From: Ascarosepion bandense
Taxonomy: Eukaryota; Mollusca; Cephalopoda; Sepiida; Sepiidae
DNA length: 64,000 nt
Assembly (NCBI GenBank): GCA_037127315.1
Contig: JBBBDQ010000403.1
Span: 2,958,001-3,022,000 of the forward strand
Direction of reading: 5' to 3'
In this document: in pieces, positions 42,448 to 56,370 of the stretch
Numbering within the stretch: position 1 is the stretch's first letter
How the letters are laid out: each line of letters begins with the position of its first letter
Position numbers and translations under genes: made by a program
Notes under the pieces: generated by a model
What the model was told of the DNA's origin: nothing
Databases searched by the model: none
What the model saw: the letters and a program-made list of their open reading frames with translations, nothing else

Positions 42448-42745
42448 GCAGTACTGGTGCACTGAATGCTGTTGCTATATGTGGTCGGGTGCTTCTGCTA
42501 TTCATCTTGAGATTGACAACAAAATCCAAAGAAGGATCTGCAGTGAAGTTGATCCTGACTTAGAAGCTCTGCATCAGTCACTTTCTCACAGACAAGATGT
42601 GGATTCCTTCTGGCTTTTCTACAGATATTTTCATGACTTCTGCTCTGATGAGCTGCTTTCCGTGGTGCCCTGACCACATGAATTTAAGGGTGTTACTAAA
42701 TTGGGATATAGGTTCCACCCTTTTACTGTCAAAACAGTTAAATGT
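42448..42745 (+). mobile_element. Family B LINE internal fragment
   Basis: TECCCYMWSGASA and LSHRQDVDSFWLFYRYFHDF (42437-42673 frame) match the EYCCNIWPGA ... FYKYFHGF region of the copy at 8838. Diverged, with frame breaks. Confidence 0.78.
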
Positions 42746-43074
42746 AACTGCCACGTCTAATCTTGTAGCTTCTTTTCTTACACTTGCAAGTGTAATATAC
42801 TACTACTGTTCTGGATCTCGACCAACAACAATCATCTTGAAACATAACGACAAACAAAGACATGCAAATATAAAAATATAAACTTGTATTTTTATTCCTC
42901 ATGGGTGATGGTTGTGTCAAGCGGAGGTAGCCAGAGAGAATCACGCACATATGAGGGAGCCCATGAAAAGTCATTAGCCAGTGGGAGATCTCTGTTCTCT
43001 TTTTCTGTTCTCACCTCAAACTTATATAATCAAAATCTTTCACGCATCTCTGCCCCTTCGGGCTGGTGTTCTAG

Positions 43075-43345
43075 TGATGTCAATTATATATTTGTCAGCC
43101 TTTTGTTGCCACCTTGTGTTTTCTGCCTTTGATGTCAATCAAATCTCTGTTAGCCACTACCTGTATTCTTGATCTTTGATATCTACCACTGCATTGTTGG
43201 TCACACCTTGTGATTTCTACCTTTGAGGTTGATCAAATCTTTGTCGGTCACACTTTGGGAATTTTTACCTTTGAAGTCGATCATAGCTTTGTCAGCCACT
43301 GCTTGTGTCTTCTTCCTTTAATGTCGATCATATCTTTGTTGGCAT
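43075..43345 (+). repeat. ~48-bp minisatellite, 5-6 copies
   Basis: GATGTCAATCAAATC-like motifs at 43075, 43131, 43178, 43224, 43272 and 43320, each followed by TTTGT(C/T)(A/G)G(C/T)CAC. Spacing 46-56. Confidence 0.75.
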
Positions 43346-43439
43346 ACTTATTGATGTGGCCTGTTAGGGCCAGGAAGAAAGACATAGAAAACAAAAATGT
43401 AGGTTTAACCAGTGTATTAAAATAACAGAATATCCCTTC

Positions 43440-43630
43440 TGTTTACTTGTTTCCCTGATAGCTACAATCTCTAAAAATTTAAATGCAACATCAATTGCCA
43501 TCTTCTATCATCTTAAGTCCTATTAATATTTTATACCTTCTTCAGTCGCCTCTGTATCCAATCTTTTTTCTCACTGTAACTCCCTGCACACCAGTGGCAG
43601 TCCCACCTTGAGGGGAAATGATTAAAAAAA
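43440..43630 (+). mobile_element. Family B LINE 3' end, partial
   Basis: TGTTTCCCTGATAGCTACAA (YN of the coding end), then 3' UTR and AACTCCCTGCACACCAGTGG, GATTAAAAAAAC. Confidence 0.75.
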
Positions 43631-43727
43631 CAGAAAGCAAATTTTTTACTGAAATATATTTGAAATTTTCAAAGTTTTCATCTGAAAGCTAAAAAATATG
43701 AACTTTAAGGGTAATAGTCACAATATA

Positions 43728-44039
43728 TCAGTCAGTCATGTAAATGCTATACATGATACATGATTCGGTGATCATGTCTCAAAAGAGACATGACTGACTG
43801 GACAGAAGATTTTTTCCTGCAGGAGGTTGCCATTACTTACTGCAGTACAGTGGTTGCCAACCAAAGTTATAGAACCCAATCTATTCTGTTATTTGACCCA
43901 TAGCTGGAGAGAAGAGATTGATTAATATCTTTCTTAAGGGTATTTGCATGTAAGTGAATGCAATAAATTCAACTGGAATTCAATCTCGGTTCTCAGATTT
44001 CTCATTCCAAACTGATATCCACTGCACCACAACGCACAT
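43728..44039 (-). mobile_element. tRNA-derived SINE, copy 6
   Basis: Tail hairpin perfect; head GTGGTGCAGTGGATATCAG on the minus strand. B box changed (GATTGAATTCC). Confidence 0.8.
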
Positions 44040-44288
44040 CCAAATATATATGAAAAAAAAAGCATAGGTTTTAACTGATTTCAGGAGGATATGGATTAAT
44101 ATATGTTCAATAAAAATGACAATGGTGATAATTTTCATGAGATATTATAGATCATTAATTAAGAAACATTATCAAAGAGCAAACAGAATAGATGAAGAGA
44201 AATCAACAAGAGAGAAGGAAACAATTGACAGTGCATATAAATTTTTGAAGATCAGTGTTGGCTGAAAAGCATGAAGTTAGAATTGAAT

Positions 44289-44594
44289 TCAGTCAGTTAA
44301 GTTCCATATGCGATACATGCTTTGGGTGATCATGTCTTGAAAGAGACATGACTGAATGGGCAGAAGATTATCCCACAGTAGGTTGCCATTACATTCTGTG
44401 GTAGACTGGTTGCCAACCAAGGCTATAGAACTCAATCTGTTCTATTATTTAACACATAACCGGAGAGAAGAGATGGATTAATAACTTTCCCAAGGGTATT
44501 TGTGCATATGTGAATGCAATGAATTCAACTGGAATTTGGACTCAGCTCCCCAATTGTCCGTTCCAAGCCAATATCCACTGCACAACAATGCACA
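44289..44594 (-). mobile_element. tRNA-derived SINE, copy 7
   Basis: Same family, 250 bp after copy 6 in the same orientation. Tail hairpin TCATGTCTTGAAAGAGACATGA slightly altered. Confidence 0.8.
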
Positions 44595-44747
44595 CATTCT
44601 TGTGCCTTTTCTATAAATGATTTCATATTAAATGTACTGGACTTGCAAGAAGGTCTCATCAATTTATAATTGAATTGGCTAGATGTAACTGTAATTACTT
44701 TGCTTACAGTTTCTTTTTTCGCACTTCTCACCTGTGTAATTCACTTG

Positions 44748-44779
44748 GTGTGCGTTGTGGTGCAGTGGATATCGACTGA
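44748..44779 (+). mobile_element. SINE head fragment
   Basis: TGCGTTGTGGTGCAGTGGAT then ATCGACTGAC, ending after the A box. Confidence 0.6.
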
Positions 44780-45299
44780 CAAGAACCTACATTACGATAC
44801 TGGGAAAGTAACTGAAGCAGAGATGCCAGGCCAGGACCAGTAAAATTTCATATTATGGCAGCAATATTCAAAACTTGTACAAGATTTGCAATGAAGAACC
44901 TGACCTATTCAACAGGGTTAAAGATTTTTAAAATAATAAATCTCAGCAGAATACAGCAATAACATTAAGCAATTAACTTATAAGGATGACCTGAAGGGAC
45001 AAAAAACACTTTTGTTATTAATTTTGGTTTGTTTTATTTTGTAGTTTTTGTTTGTAATTTTAAAACATTTAAAAAAGATAGAACCTGTCGATATTTGATT
45101 TGAAAGAAAAAAATATGAACTTAAATTGGATTCTCATATATATGGGTAAAGGAGGCATAGGTTTAAAATTATGATAGGAGGATATGGACTAATATATGAT
45201 CATTAAAATTTATTTTATAATAACAATGATGATTTTTGTGTGATATTAACTAAGAATTACAGAGAATATTTTACAGCAGAAATTAGAGGTATTTATGGA
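44780..45299. other. Intron 9 before the satellite
   Basis: A decayed LINE B piece (CCAGGCCAGGACCAGTAAAA, 44828) and AT-rich sequence; no part of the 87-bp unit before 45320. Confidence 0.5.
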
Positions 45300-45336
45300 A
45301 CGAAAGATTTATCAGCTTACTGGTTTTATTTTGCCG
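45300..45336 (+). other. Left edge of the 87-bp array
   Basis: Ordinary intron sequence passes into the first unit within TACTGGTTTTATTTTGCCG. The unit has GCCG where most have GTAG, so it lacks an AG acceptor. It also reads GCATGTAGTC, a variant seen again at 51064 and 56376. Confidence 0.7.
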
Positions 45337-46814
45337 TTAATGCATGTAGTCTTAAATATGTGAAAAGGGTGCAACCTGTAGAGATGTAGGAGTTTTGATG
45401 ACTTAATAGTTTTATTTTGTAGTTAATGCTTTTTGTCTAAAACCATGTGAAAAGGGTGCAACCTGTACAGATGTAGGAGTTTTGATGACTTAATAGTTTT
45501 ATTTTGTAGTTAATGCTTTTTGTCTAAAACCATGTGAAAAGGGTGCAACCTGTACAGATGTAGGAGTTTTGATGACTTAATAGTTTTATTTTGTAGTTAA
45601 TGCTTTTTATCTTAAACCATGTGAAAAGGGTGCAACCTGTACAGATGTAGGAGTTTTGATGACTTAATAGTTTTATTTTGTAGTTAATGCATTTTGTCTT
45701 AAACCATGTGAAAAGGGTGCAACCTGTACAGATGTAGGTGTTTTGATGACTTAATAGTTTTATTTTGTAGTTAATGCTTTTTATCTTAAACCATGTGAAA
45801 AGGGTGCAACCTGTACAGATGTAGGAGTTTTGATGACTTAATAGTTTTATTTTGTAGTTAATGCTTTTTGTCTAAAACCATGTGAAAAGGGTGCAACCTG
45901 TACAGATGTAGGAGTTTTGATGACTTAATAGTTTTATTTTGTAGTTAATGCATTTTGTCTTAAACCATGTGAAAAGGGTGCAACCTGTACAGATGTAGGT
46001 GTTTTGATGACTTAATAGATTTATTTTGTAGTTAATGCTTTTTATCTTAAACCATGTGAAAAGGGTGCAACCTGTCCAGATGTAGGAGTTTTGATGACTT
46101 AATAGTTTTATTTTGTAGTTAATGCATTTTGTCTTAAACCATGTGAAAAGGGTGCAACCTGTACAGATGTAGGAGTTTTGATGACTTAATAGTTTTATTT
46201 TGTAGTTAATGCATTTTGTCTTAAACCATGTGAAAAGGGTGCAACCTGTACAGATGTAGGAGTTTTGATGACTTAATAGTTTTATTTTGTAGTTAATGCA
46301 TATTGTCTTAAACCATGTGAAAAGGGTGCAACCTGTACAGATGTAGGTGTTTTGATGACTTAATAGTTTTATTTTGTAGTTAATGCTTTTTATCTTAAAC
46401 CATGTGAAAAGGGTGCAACCTGTACAGATGTAGGAGTTTTGATGACTTAATAGTTTTATTTTGTAGTTAATGCTTTTTGTCTTAAATGATGTGAAAAGGG
46501 TGCAACCTGTACAGATGTAGGAGTTTTGATGACTTAATAGTTTTATTTTGTAGTTAATGCATTTTGTCTTAAACCATGTGAAAAGGGTGCAACCTGTACA
46601 GATGTAGGTGTTTTGATGACTTAATAGTTTTATTTTGTAGTTAATGCTTTTTATCTTAAACCATGTGAAAAGGGTGCAACCTGTCCAGATGTAGGAGTTT
46701 TGATGACTTAATAGTTTTATTTTGTAGTTAATGCATTTTGTCTTAAACCATGTGAAAAGGGTGCAACCTGTACAGATGTAGGAGTTTTGATGACTTAATA
46801 GTTTTATTTTGTAG

Positions 46815-47858
46815 TTAATGATTTTTGTCTAAAACCATGTGAAAAGGGTGCAACCTGTACAGATGTAGGTGTTTTGATGACTTAATAGTTTTATTTTGTA
46901 GTTAATGATTTTTATCTTAAACCATGTGAAAAGGGTGCAACCTGTCCAGATGTAGGAGTTTTGATGACTTAATAGTTTTATTTTGTAGTTAATGCATTTT
47001 GTCTTAAACCATGTGAAAAGGGTGCAACCTGTACAGATGTAGGTGTTTTGATGACTTAATAGTTTTATTTTGTAGTTAATGCTTTTTATCTTAAACCATG
47101 TGAAAAGGGTGCAACCTGTCCAGATGTAGGAGTTTTGATGACTTAATAGTTTTATTTTGTAGTTAATGCATTTTGTCTTAAACCATGTGAAAAGGGTGCA
47201 ACCTGTACAGATGTAGGTGTTTTGATGACTTAATAGTTTTATTTTGTAGTTAATGCATTTTGTCTTAAACCATGTGAAAAGGGTGCAACCTGTACAGATG
47301 TAGGTGTTTTGATGACTTAATAGTTTTATTTTGTAGTTAATGATTTTTGTCTAAAACCATGTGAAAAGGGTGCAACCTGTACAGATGTAGGTGTTTTGAT
47401 GACTTAATAGTTTTATTTTGTAGTTAATGATTTTTATCTTAAACCATGTGAAAAGGGTGCAACCTGTCCAGATGTAGGAGTTTTGATGACTTAATAGTTT
47501 TATTTTGTAGTTAATGCATTTTGTCTTAAACCATGTGAAAAGGGTGCAACCTGTACAGATGTAGGTGTTTTGATGACTTAATAGTTTTATTTTGTAGTTA
47601 ATGCTTTTTATCTTAAACCATGTGAAAAGGGTGCAACCTGTCCAGATTTAGGAGTTTTGATGACTTAATAGTTTTATTTTGTAGTTAATGCATTTTGTCT
47701 AAAACCATGTGAAAAGGGTGCAACCTGTACAGATGTAGGTGTTTTGATGACTTAATAGTTTTATTTTGTAGTTAATGCTTTTTATCTTAAACCATGTGAA
47801 AAGGGTGCAACCTGTATATATGTATGAGTTTTGATGACTTAATAGTTTTATTTTGTAG
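46815..47858 (+). repeat. Probable 522-bp (6-unit) higher-order repeat
   Basis: The unit series GATTTTTGTC/GGTG, GATTTTTATC/TCCAG, GCATTTTG/GGTG, GCTTTTTATC/TCCAG at 46815 recurs at 47337. The offset is 522 = 6 x 87. The last two units of the six match less well. Confidence 0.6.
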
Positions 47859-50800
47859 TTAATGCATTTTGTCTTCAACCATGTGAAAAAGGGTGCAACC
47901 TGTACACATGTAGGTGTTTTGATGACTTAATAGTTTTATTTTGTAGTTAAAGCTTTTTATCTTAAACCATGTGAAAGGGTGCAACTCCAAGTGCCAGATG
48001 TAGGAGTTTTGATGACTTTAAATAGTTTTATTTTGTAGTTAATGCTTTTGCTCCAAACCATGTGAAAAGGGTAACCTGTACAGATGTAGGTGTTTTGATG
48101 ACTTTATAGTTTTATTTTGGTAGTTAATGCTTTTTATCTTAAACCATGTGTAAAAAGGGTGCAAACCTGTACAGATGTAGGAGTTTTGATGACTTAATAG
48201 TTTTATTTTGTAGTTAATGCTTTTGTCTAAAACCATGTGAAAAGGGTGCAACCTGTACAGATGTAGGAGTTTTGATACTTCATAGTTTCATTTTGTAGTT
48301 AATGCTTTTTTGTCTAAACCATGTGAAAAGGTGGGTGCAACCTGTACAGATGTAGGAGTTTTGACACTTAATAGTTTTATTTTGTAGTTAATGCATTTTG
48401 TCTTAAACCATGTGAAAAGGGTGCAACCTGTACAGATGTAGGAGTTTGATGACTTAATAGTTTTATTTTGTAGTTAATGCTTTTTATCTTAAACCATGTG
48501 AAAAGGGGTAACCTGTACAGATGTAGGAGTTTTGATGACTTAATAGTTTTATTTTGTAGCTAATGCTTTTTTGTTCAAAACCATGTGAAAAGGGTGCAAC
48601 CTAAAACAGATGTAGGAGTTTTGATGACTTAATAGTTTTATTTTGTATACGCATTTTGTCTTAAACCATGTGAAAAGGGTGCAACCTTGCACAGATGTAG
48701 GTGTTTTGATGACTTAATAGCTTTATTTTGTAGTTAATGCTTTTTATCTTTAAAACCATGTGAAAAGGGTGCAACCTGTACAGATGTAGGAGTTTTGATG
48801 ACTTAATAGTTTTATTTGGTAGTTAATGCATTTTGTCTTAAACCATGAAAAGGGTGCAACCTGTACAGATGTAGGAGTTTTGATGACTTAATAGTTTTAT
48901 TTTAAAGTTAATGCATTTTGTCTTAAACCATGTGAAAAGGGTGCAACCTGTACAGATGTAGGTGTTTGATGACTTAATAGTTTTATTTTGTAGTTAATGC
49001 TTTTGTCTTAAACCATGTGAAAAGGGTGCAACCTGTCCAGATGTAGGAGTTTTGATGACTTAATACATTTTGTAGTTAATGCTTTTTGTCTTAAACCATG
49101 AAAAGGGTAACCTGTACAGATGTAGGAGTTTTGATGACTTAATAGTTTTATTTTGTAGTTAATGCTTTTTGTCTAAAAACCATGTGAAAAGGGTAACCTG
49201 TACAGACAGAGTTTTGATGACTTAATAGTTTTATTTTGTAGTTAATGCATTTGTCTTCAACCATGTGAAAAAGGGTGCAACCTGTACACATGTAGGTGTT
49301 TTGATGACTTAACAGTTTTATTTTGTAGTTAATGTTTATCTTAAACCAAGTGAAAAGGGTGCAACCTGTACAGATGTAGGAGTTTTGATGACTTAATAGT
49401 TTTATTTTGTAGTTAATGCTTTTGGTTCAAAACCGAAAAGTGGCAACCTGTACAGATGTAGGTGTTTTCGGACAGACTAATAGTTTTATTTTGTAGTTAA
49501 TGCTTTTTATCTTAAACCATGGAAAAAGGGTAACCCACAGATGTAGGAGTTTTGATGACATAATAGTTTTATTTTGTAGTTAATGCATTTTGTCTTTTAA
49601 ACCATGTGAAAGGGTGCAACCCGTGCTGATGTAGGTGTTTTGATGACTTAATAGTTTTATTTTGTAGTTAATGCTTTTGTCTTAAACCATGTAAAAAGGG
49701 TGCAACCTGTCCAGATGTAGGAGTTTTGATGACTTAATAGTTTTATTTTGTAGTTAATGCATTTTATCTTAAAACTATGTGAAAAGGGTGCAACCTGTAC
49801 AGATGTAGGAGTTTTGATGACTTAATAGTTTTATTTTTGTAGTTAATGCTTTTGTCTAAAACCATGTGAAAAGGGTGCAACCTGTACAGATGTAGGAGTT
49901 TTGATGACTTAATAGTTTTATTTTGTAGTTAATGCATTTTGTCTTAAACCATGTGAAAAGGGTGCAACCTGTACAGATGTAGGAGTTTTGATGACTTAAT
50001 AGTTTTATTTTGTAGTTAATGCTTTTTGTCTTAAATGATGTGAAAGGGTGCAACCTGTACATATGTATGAGTTTTGATGACTTAATAGTTTTATTTTGTG
50101 AATTCATGCATTTTGTCAACCATGTAAAAAAGGGTGCAACCTGTACACATGTAGGTGTTTTGATGACTTAATAGTTTATTTTTGTAGTTAATGCTTTTTT
50201 ATCTTAAACCATGTGAAAAGGGTGCAACCTGTGCAGATGTAATTTGATGACTTAATAATTTTATTTTGTAGTTAATGCTTTTTGTCTAAAACCACGTAGA
50301 AAAGGAGTGCAACCTGTGCTTACAGATGTTGGTGTTTTGATGATAATAGTTTTATTTTGTAGTTAATGCTTTTTATCTTAAACCATGTGAAAAGGGTGCA
50401 ACCTGTACAGATGTGGGAGTTTTGATGACATAATAGTTTTATTTTGTAGTTAATGCTTTTGTCACAGAAACCATGTGAAAAGGGTGCAACCTGTACAGAT
50501 GTAGGAGTTTTGATGACTTAATAGTTTGTTATTTTGTAGTTAATGCTTTTTGCATCTAAAACCATGTGAAAAGGGTGCAACCTGTACAGATGGGGAGTTT
50601 TGATGATGACTTAATAGGTTTATTTGTAGTTAATGCATTTTGTCTTAAACCATGTGAAAAGGTGCAACCTGTACAGATGTAGGAGTTTGACTTAATATAG
50701 TTTTATTTTTACTTGGAATTCAGCCATTATGGTCTTAAACCATGAAAAGGTGCAACCTGTACAGATGTAGGTGTTTTGATGACTTAATAGTTTGTACATG

Positions 50801-51058
50801 GTTATTTGCATTTTGTCTTAAACCATGTGAAAGGGTACTTCTGTCCAGATGTAGGAGTTTTGATGACTTAATAGTTTTTTATTTTGTAGTTAATGCCTTT
50901 TAATAAAACCATGTGTGAAAAGGGTGTAACCTGTCAGATGTAGGAGTTTTGATGACTTAATAGTTTTATTTTGTAGTTAATGCATTTTGTCTTAAACCAT
51001 GTGAAAAGGGTGCAACCTGTACAGATGTAGGAGTTTTGATGACTTAATAGTTTTATTT

Positions 51059-51330
51059 TGCCGTTAATGCATGTAGTCTTAAACCATGTGAAAAGGGTGC
51101 AACCTGTACAGATGTAGGTGTTTTGATGACTTAATAGTTTTATTTTGTAAATTTAATGCACTTTGTCTTAAACCATGTGAAAAGGGTGCAACCTGTCCAG
51201 ATGTAGGAGTTTTGATGACTTAATAGTTTTATTTTGTAGTTAATGCTTTTTTGTCTTAAATGATGTGAAAAGGGTGCAACCTGTACAGATGTAGGAATTT
51301 TGATGACTTCATAGTTTATTTGTAGTTAAT
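51059..51330 (+). repeat. Higher-order block within satellite (copy 1)
   Basis: Three consecutive units carry the marks GCCG/GCATGTAG/GGTG, then GCACTTTG/TCCAG, then GCTTTTT/AAATGATG. The same order returns at 56371. This shows that multi-unit segments, not only single units, were copied. Confidence 0.7.
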
Positions 51331-54300
51331 GCATTTTGTCTTAAACCATGTGAAAAGAGGGTGCAACCTGTACAGATATAGGAGTTTTGATGACTTAATA
51401 GTTTTATTTTGTAGTTAATGCTTTTTGTCTTAAATGATGTGAAAAGGGTGCAACCTGTACAGATGTAGGAGTTTTGATGACTTAATAGTTTTATTTTGTA
51501 GTTAATGCTTTTTGTCTTAAATGATGTGAAAAGATTACCTTTCTATTACAGATGTAGAGTTTTTGATGACTTAATAGTTTTATTTTGTAGTTAATGCTTT
51601 TTGTCTAAAACCATGTGAAAAGGGTGCAACCTGTACAGATGTAGGAGTTTTGATGACTTAATAGTTTTATTTTGTAGTTAATGCATTTTGTCTTAAACCA
51701 TGTGAAAAGGGTGCAACCTGTACATATATAGGAGTTTTGATGACTTAATAGTTTTATTTTGTAGTTAATGCATTTTGTCTTAAACCATGTGAAAAGGGTG
51801 CAACCTGTACAGATGTAGGAGTTTTGATGACTTAATAGTTTTATTTTGTAGTTAATGCATTTTGTCTTAAACCATGTGAAAAGGGTGCAACCTGTACAGA
51901 TATAGGAGTTTTGATGACTTAATAGTTTTATTTTGTAGTTAATGCTTTTTTGTCTTAAATGATGTAAGAAAGGGTGCAACCTGTACAGATGTAGGAGTTT
52001 TGATGACTTAATAGTTTTATTTTATGAATTATTTTAATGCATTTTGTCTTAAACCATGTGAAAAGGGTGCAACCTGTACAGATGTAGGAGTTTTGATGAC
52101 TTAATAGTTTTATTTTGTAGTTAATGCATTTTGTCTTAAACCATGTGAAAAGGGTACAACCTGTTACAGATGTAGGAGTTTTGATGACTTAATAGTTTTA
52201 TTTTGTAGTTAGCCATTTTTGTCTTAAACCATGTAGGGTGCAACCTGTACAGATATAGGGATTTTGATGACTTAATAGTTTTATTTGTAGTTAATGCTTT
52301 TTGTCTTAAATGATGTGAAAAGGGTGCAACCTGTACAGATGTAGGAGTTTTGATGACTTAATAGTTTTATTTTGCAGTGCTTTTGTCTTCATTACATATG
52401 TGAAAAGGGTGCAAACCTGTGGCCCAGATGCTTGAAGTTTGGCATTCATCATTTATAGTTAATACATATTTTTGTACAACAATGAAAAGTTTCTGTTGCT
52501 TTTGTGATATAGGAGATTTTGTGTTTAACTACGTTTTGTTTACTAATAGTTGTATCTTTGTCTAAATGATGTGAAAAAGGGTTGCAGCTGTCTTGAGATG
52601 TAGAGTTTTGATGGCTGTAGTTTTGTTATTTTGTCAGTTAATGCTTTGTCTTTAAACCATGTGAAAAGGGTGCAACCTGTACAGATGTAGGAGTTTTGAT
52701 GACTTAATAGTTTTATTTTGTAGTTAATGCATTTTGTCTTAAACCATGTGAAAAGGGTGCAACCTGTACAGATGTAGGAGTTTTGATGACTTAATAGTTT
52801 TATTTTGTAGTTAATGCATTTTGTCTTAAACCATGTGAAAAGGGTGCAGCCTGTACAGATGTAGGAGTTTTGATGACTTAATAGTTTTATTTTGTAGTTA
52901 ATGCATTTTGTCTCAAACCATGTGAAAAGGGTGCAACCTACTTTGAATGGGGACTTTTGATGACTTAATAGTTTCATTTTTGTAGTTAATGCTTTTTGTC
53001 TTAAATAGTGTGAAAAGGATTGCAACCTGTACAGATGTAGGAGTTTTGATGACTTAATAGTTTTATTTTGTAGTGTGCTTTTTGTCTTAAATGATGTGAA
53101 GGGTGCAACCTGTACAGATGTAGAAGTTTGATGACTTAATAGTTTTATTTTGTAGTTAATGCATTTTGTCTTAAACCATGTGAAAAGGGTGCAACCTGTA
53201 CAGATATAGGAGTTTGATGACTTAATGATTTTATTTTGCTGATTATGCTTTTGTCTTAAATGATGTGAAAAGGGTGCAACCTGTACAGATGTAGGATTTG
53301 ATGACTTAATAGTTTTATTTTGTAAATTTAATACATTTTGTCTTAAAGAAAGCATGTGAAGAGTGCAACCTGTACAGATATAGGAGTTTTTGATGACTTA
53401 ATAGTTTTATTTTGTAGTTAATGCTTTTTGTCTTAAATGATGTGAAAAGGGTGCAACCTGTACAGATGTAGGAGTTTAGTAACAATAGTTTATTTTGTAG
53501 TTAATGCTTTTGTCTTAAATGATGTGAAAAGTGCAACCTGTACAGATGTAGGAGTTTTGATGACTTAATAGTTTTATTTTGTAGTTAATGCATTTTGTCT
53601 TAAACCATGTGAAAAGGTCTGTCCTGTACAGATGTAGGAGTTTTGATGACTTAATAGTTTTATTTTGTAGTTAATGCATTTTGTCTTAAACCATGTGAAA
53701 GTGCAACCTGTACAGATATAGGAGTTTTGATGACTTAATAGTTTTGACTTTTAGTTAATACTTTTTGTCTTAAATGATGTGAAAAGGGTGCAACCTGTAC
53801 AGATGTGAGTTTTGATGACTTAATAGTTTTATTTGTAGTTAATGCTTTTTATGTAAATGATGTGAAAAGTGCAACCTGTACAGATGTAGGAGTTTAGATG
53901 ACTTAATAGTTTTTTATTTTGTAGTTAAATGCATTTTTGTCTTAAACCATCGTAAGAAGGGTGCAACCTGTACAGATATAGGAGTTTTGATGACTTAATA
54001 GTTTTATTTTGTAGTTAATTACTTTTTGTCTTAAATGATTAAAAAGTTTCCTTGTACAGATGTAGGAGTTTTGATGACTGAATAGTTTTTTATTTGTAGT
54101 TAATGCATTTTGTCTTAAACCATACTTGAAAGGGTGCAACCTGTACAGATATAGGGTTTTTATTGACTTAATAGTTTTATTTTGTAGTTAATGCTTTTTT
54201 GTCTTAAATGATGTAGAAAAGGGTGCAACCTGTACAGATATGGGGATTTTGATGACTTAATAGTTTTATTTTGTAGTTAATGCTTTTTGTACTTCTTAAA

Positions 54301-55418
54301 TGATGTGAAAAGGGGAGTTACAACCTGTACAGATGTAGGAGTTTTGATGACTTAATAGTTTTATTTTGTAGTTAATGCATTTCTTAAACCATATATGTAG
54401 AAAAGAGTGCAACCTGTACAGATGTAGGAGTTTTGATGACTTAATAGTTTTATTTTGTAGTTAATGCATTTTTGTCTTAAACCATGTGAAAGGTGCAACC
54501 TGTACAGATATGAAGGTTTTGATGACAATAGTTTTATTTTATGAATTAATGCTTTTTGTCTTAAATGATGTGAAGAGGTGCAACCTGTACAGATGTAGGA
54601 GTTTTGATGACTTAATAGTTTTATTTTATGGGTCAATACATTTTTGTCTTAAAATAACATGAAAAGGGTGCAACCTGTACAGATGTAGGAGTTTTGATGA
54701 CTTAATAGTTTTATTTTGTAGTTAATGCATTTTTGTCTTAAACCATGTGAAAAGGGTGCAACCTGTACAGATGTAGGAGTTTTGATGACTTAATAGTTTT
54801 ATTTTGTAGTTAATGCTTTTTTGTCTTAAATAGAAAAAGGAAGGTGCAACCTGTCCAGATGTAGGAGTTTGATGACTTAATAGTTTTATTTTTTGTAGTT
54901 AATGCTTTTTGTCTTAAACCGTGAAAAGGGGTGCAACCTCTAATACAGATGTAGAGTTTTGATGACTTAATAGTTTTATTTTATGGATGTGCTTTTTGTC
55001 TAGGAAAGACATTGTGAAAGGGTGCAACCTGTACAGATGTAGGAGTTTTGATGACTTAATAGTTTTATTTTGTAGTTAATTTGAAGTATTAAACCATGTG
55101 AAAAGGAGGTGCAAACACCATACACATGTAGGAGTTTGATAACAATAGTTTATTTGTAGTTAATGCTTTGTATGCTAAATGATGTGAAAAGGGTGCAACC
55201 TGTACAGATGTAGGAGTTTTTGATGACTTAATAGTTTTATTTTGTAGTTAATGCTTTTGTCTTAAATGATGTGAAAAGGTTAACCTGTACAGATGTAGGA
55301 GTTTTGATGACTTAATTGTTTTATTTTGTAGTTAATGCTTTTTGTCTTAAATGATGTGAAAAGGGTGCAACCTGTACAGATGTAGGAGTTTTGATGACTT
55401 AATAGTTTTATTTTGTAG

Positions 55419-55940
55419 TTAATGCTTTTTGTCTTAAACCATGTGAAAAGGGTGCAACCTGTACAGATGTATGAGTTTTGATGACTTAATAGTTTTATTT
55501 TGTAGTTAATGCTTTTTGTCTTAAATGATGTGAAAAGGGTGCAACCTGTACAGATGTAGGAGTTTTGATGACTTAATAGTTTTATTTTGTAGTTAATGCT
55601 TTTTGTCTTAAATGATGTGAAAAGGGTGCAACCTGTACAGATGTAGGAGTTTTGATGACTTAATAGTTTTATTTTGTAGTTAATGCTTTTTGTCTTAAAC
55701 CATGTGAAAAGGGTGCAACCTGTACAGATGTATGAGTTTTGATGACTTAATAGTTTTATTTTGTAGTTAATGCTTTTTGTCTTAAATGATGTGAAAAGGG
55801 TGCAACCTGTACAGATGTAGGAGTTTTGATGACTTAATAGTTTTATTTTGTAGTTAATGCTTTTTGTCTTAAATGATGTGAAAAGGGTGCAACCTGTACA
55901 GATGTAGGAGTTTTGATGACTTAATAGTTTTATTTTGTAG
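55419..55940 (+). repeat. 261-bp (3-unit) higher-order repeat in satellite
   Basis: Units marked AAACCATG/TATGAG, AAATGATG, AAATGATG occur in this order starting at 55419 and again at 55680, an offset of exactly 261. Confidence 0.65.
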
Positions 55941-56370
55941 TTAATGCATTTTGTCTTAAACCATGTGAAAAGGGTGCAACCTGTACAGATGTAGGAGTTT
56001 TGATGACTTAATAGTTTTATTTTGTAGTTAATGCTTTTTGTCTTAAATGATGTGAAAAGGGTGCAACCTGTACAGATGTAGGAGTTTTGATGACTTAATA
56101 GTTTTATTTTGTAGTTAATGCATTTTGTCTTAAACCATGTGAAAAGGGTGCAACCTGTCCAGATGTAGGAGTTTTGATGACTTAATAGTTTTATTTTGTA
56201 GTTAATGCTTTTTGTCTAAAACCATGTGAAAAGGGTGCAACCTGTCCAGATGTAGGAGTTTTGATGACTTAATAGTTTTATTTTGTAGTTAATGCATTTT
56301 GTCTTAAACCATGTGAAAAGGGTGCAACCTGTACAGATGTAGGAGTTTTGATGACTTAATAGTTTTATTT

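Noticed and set aside
45423..45510. Each satellite unit as a functional mini-exon
   Set aside because: No convincing donor follows the exon head (GATGTAGGAG is a poor match) and a TAA lies in frame. A 53-nt or shorter exon there would not keep phase 1-1.
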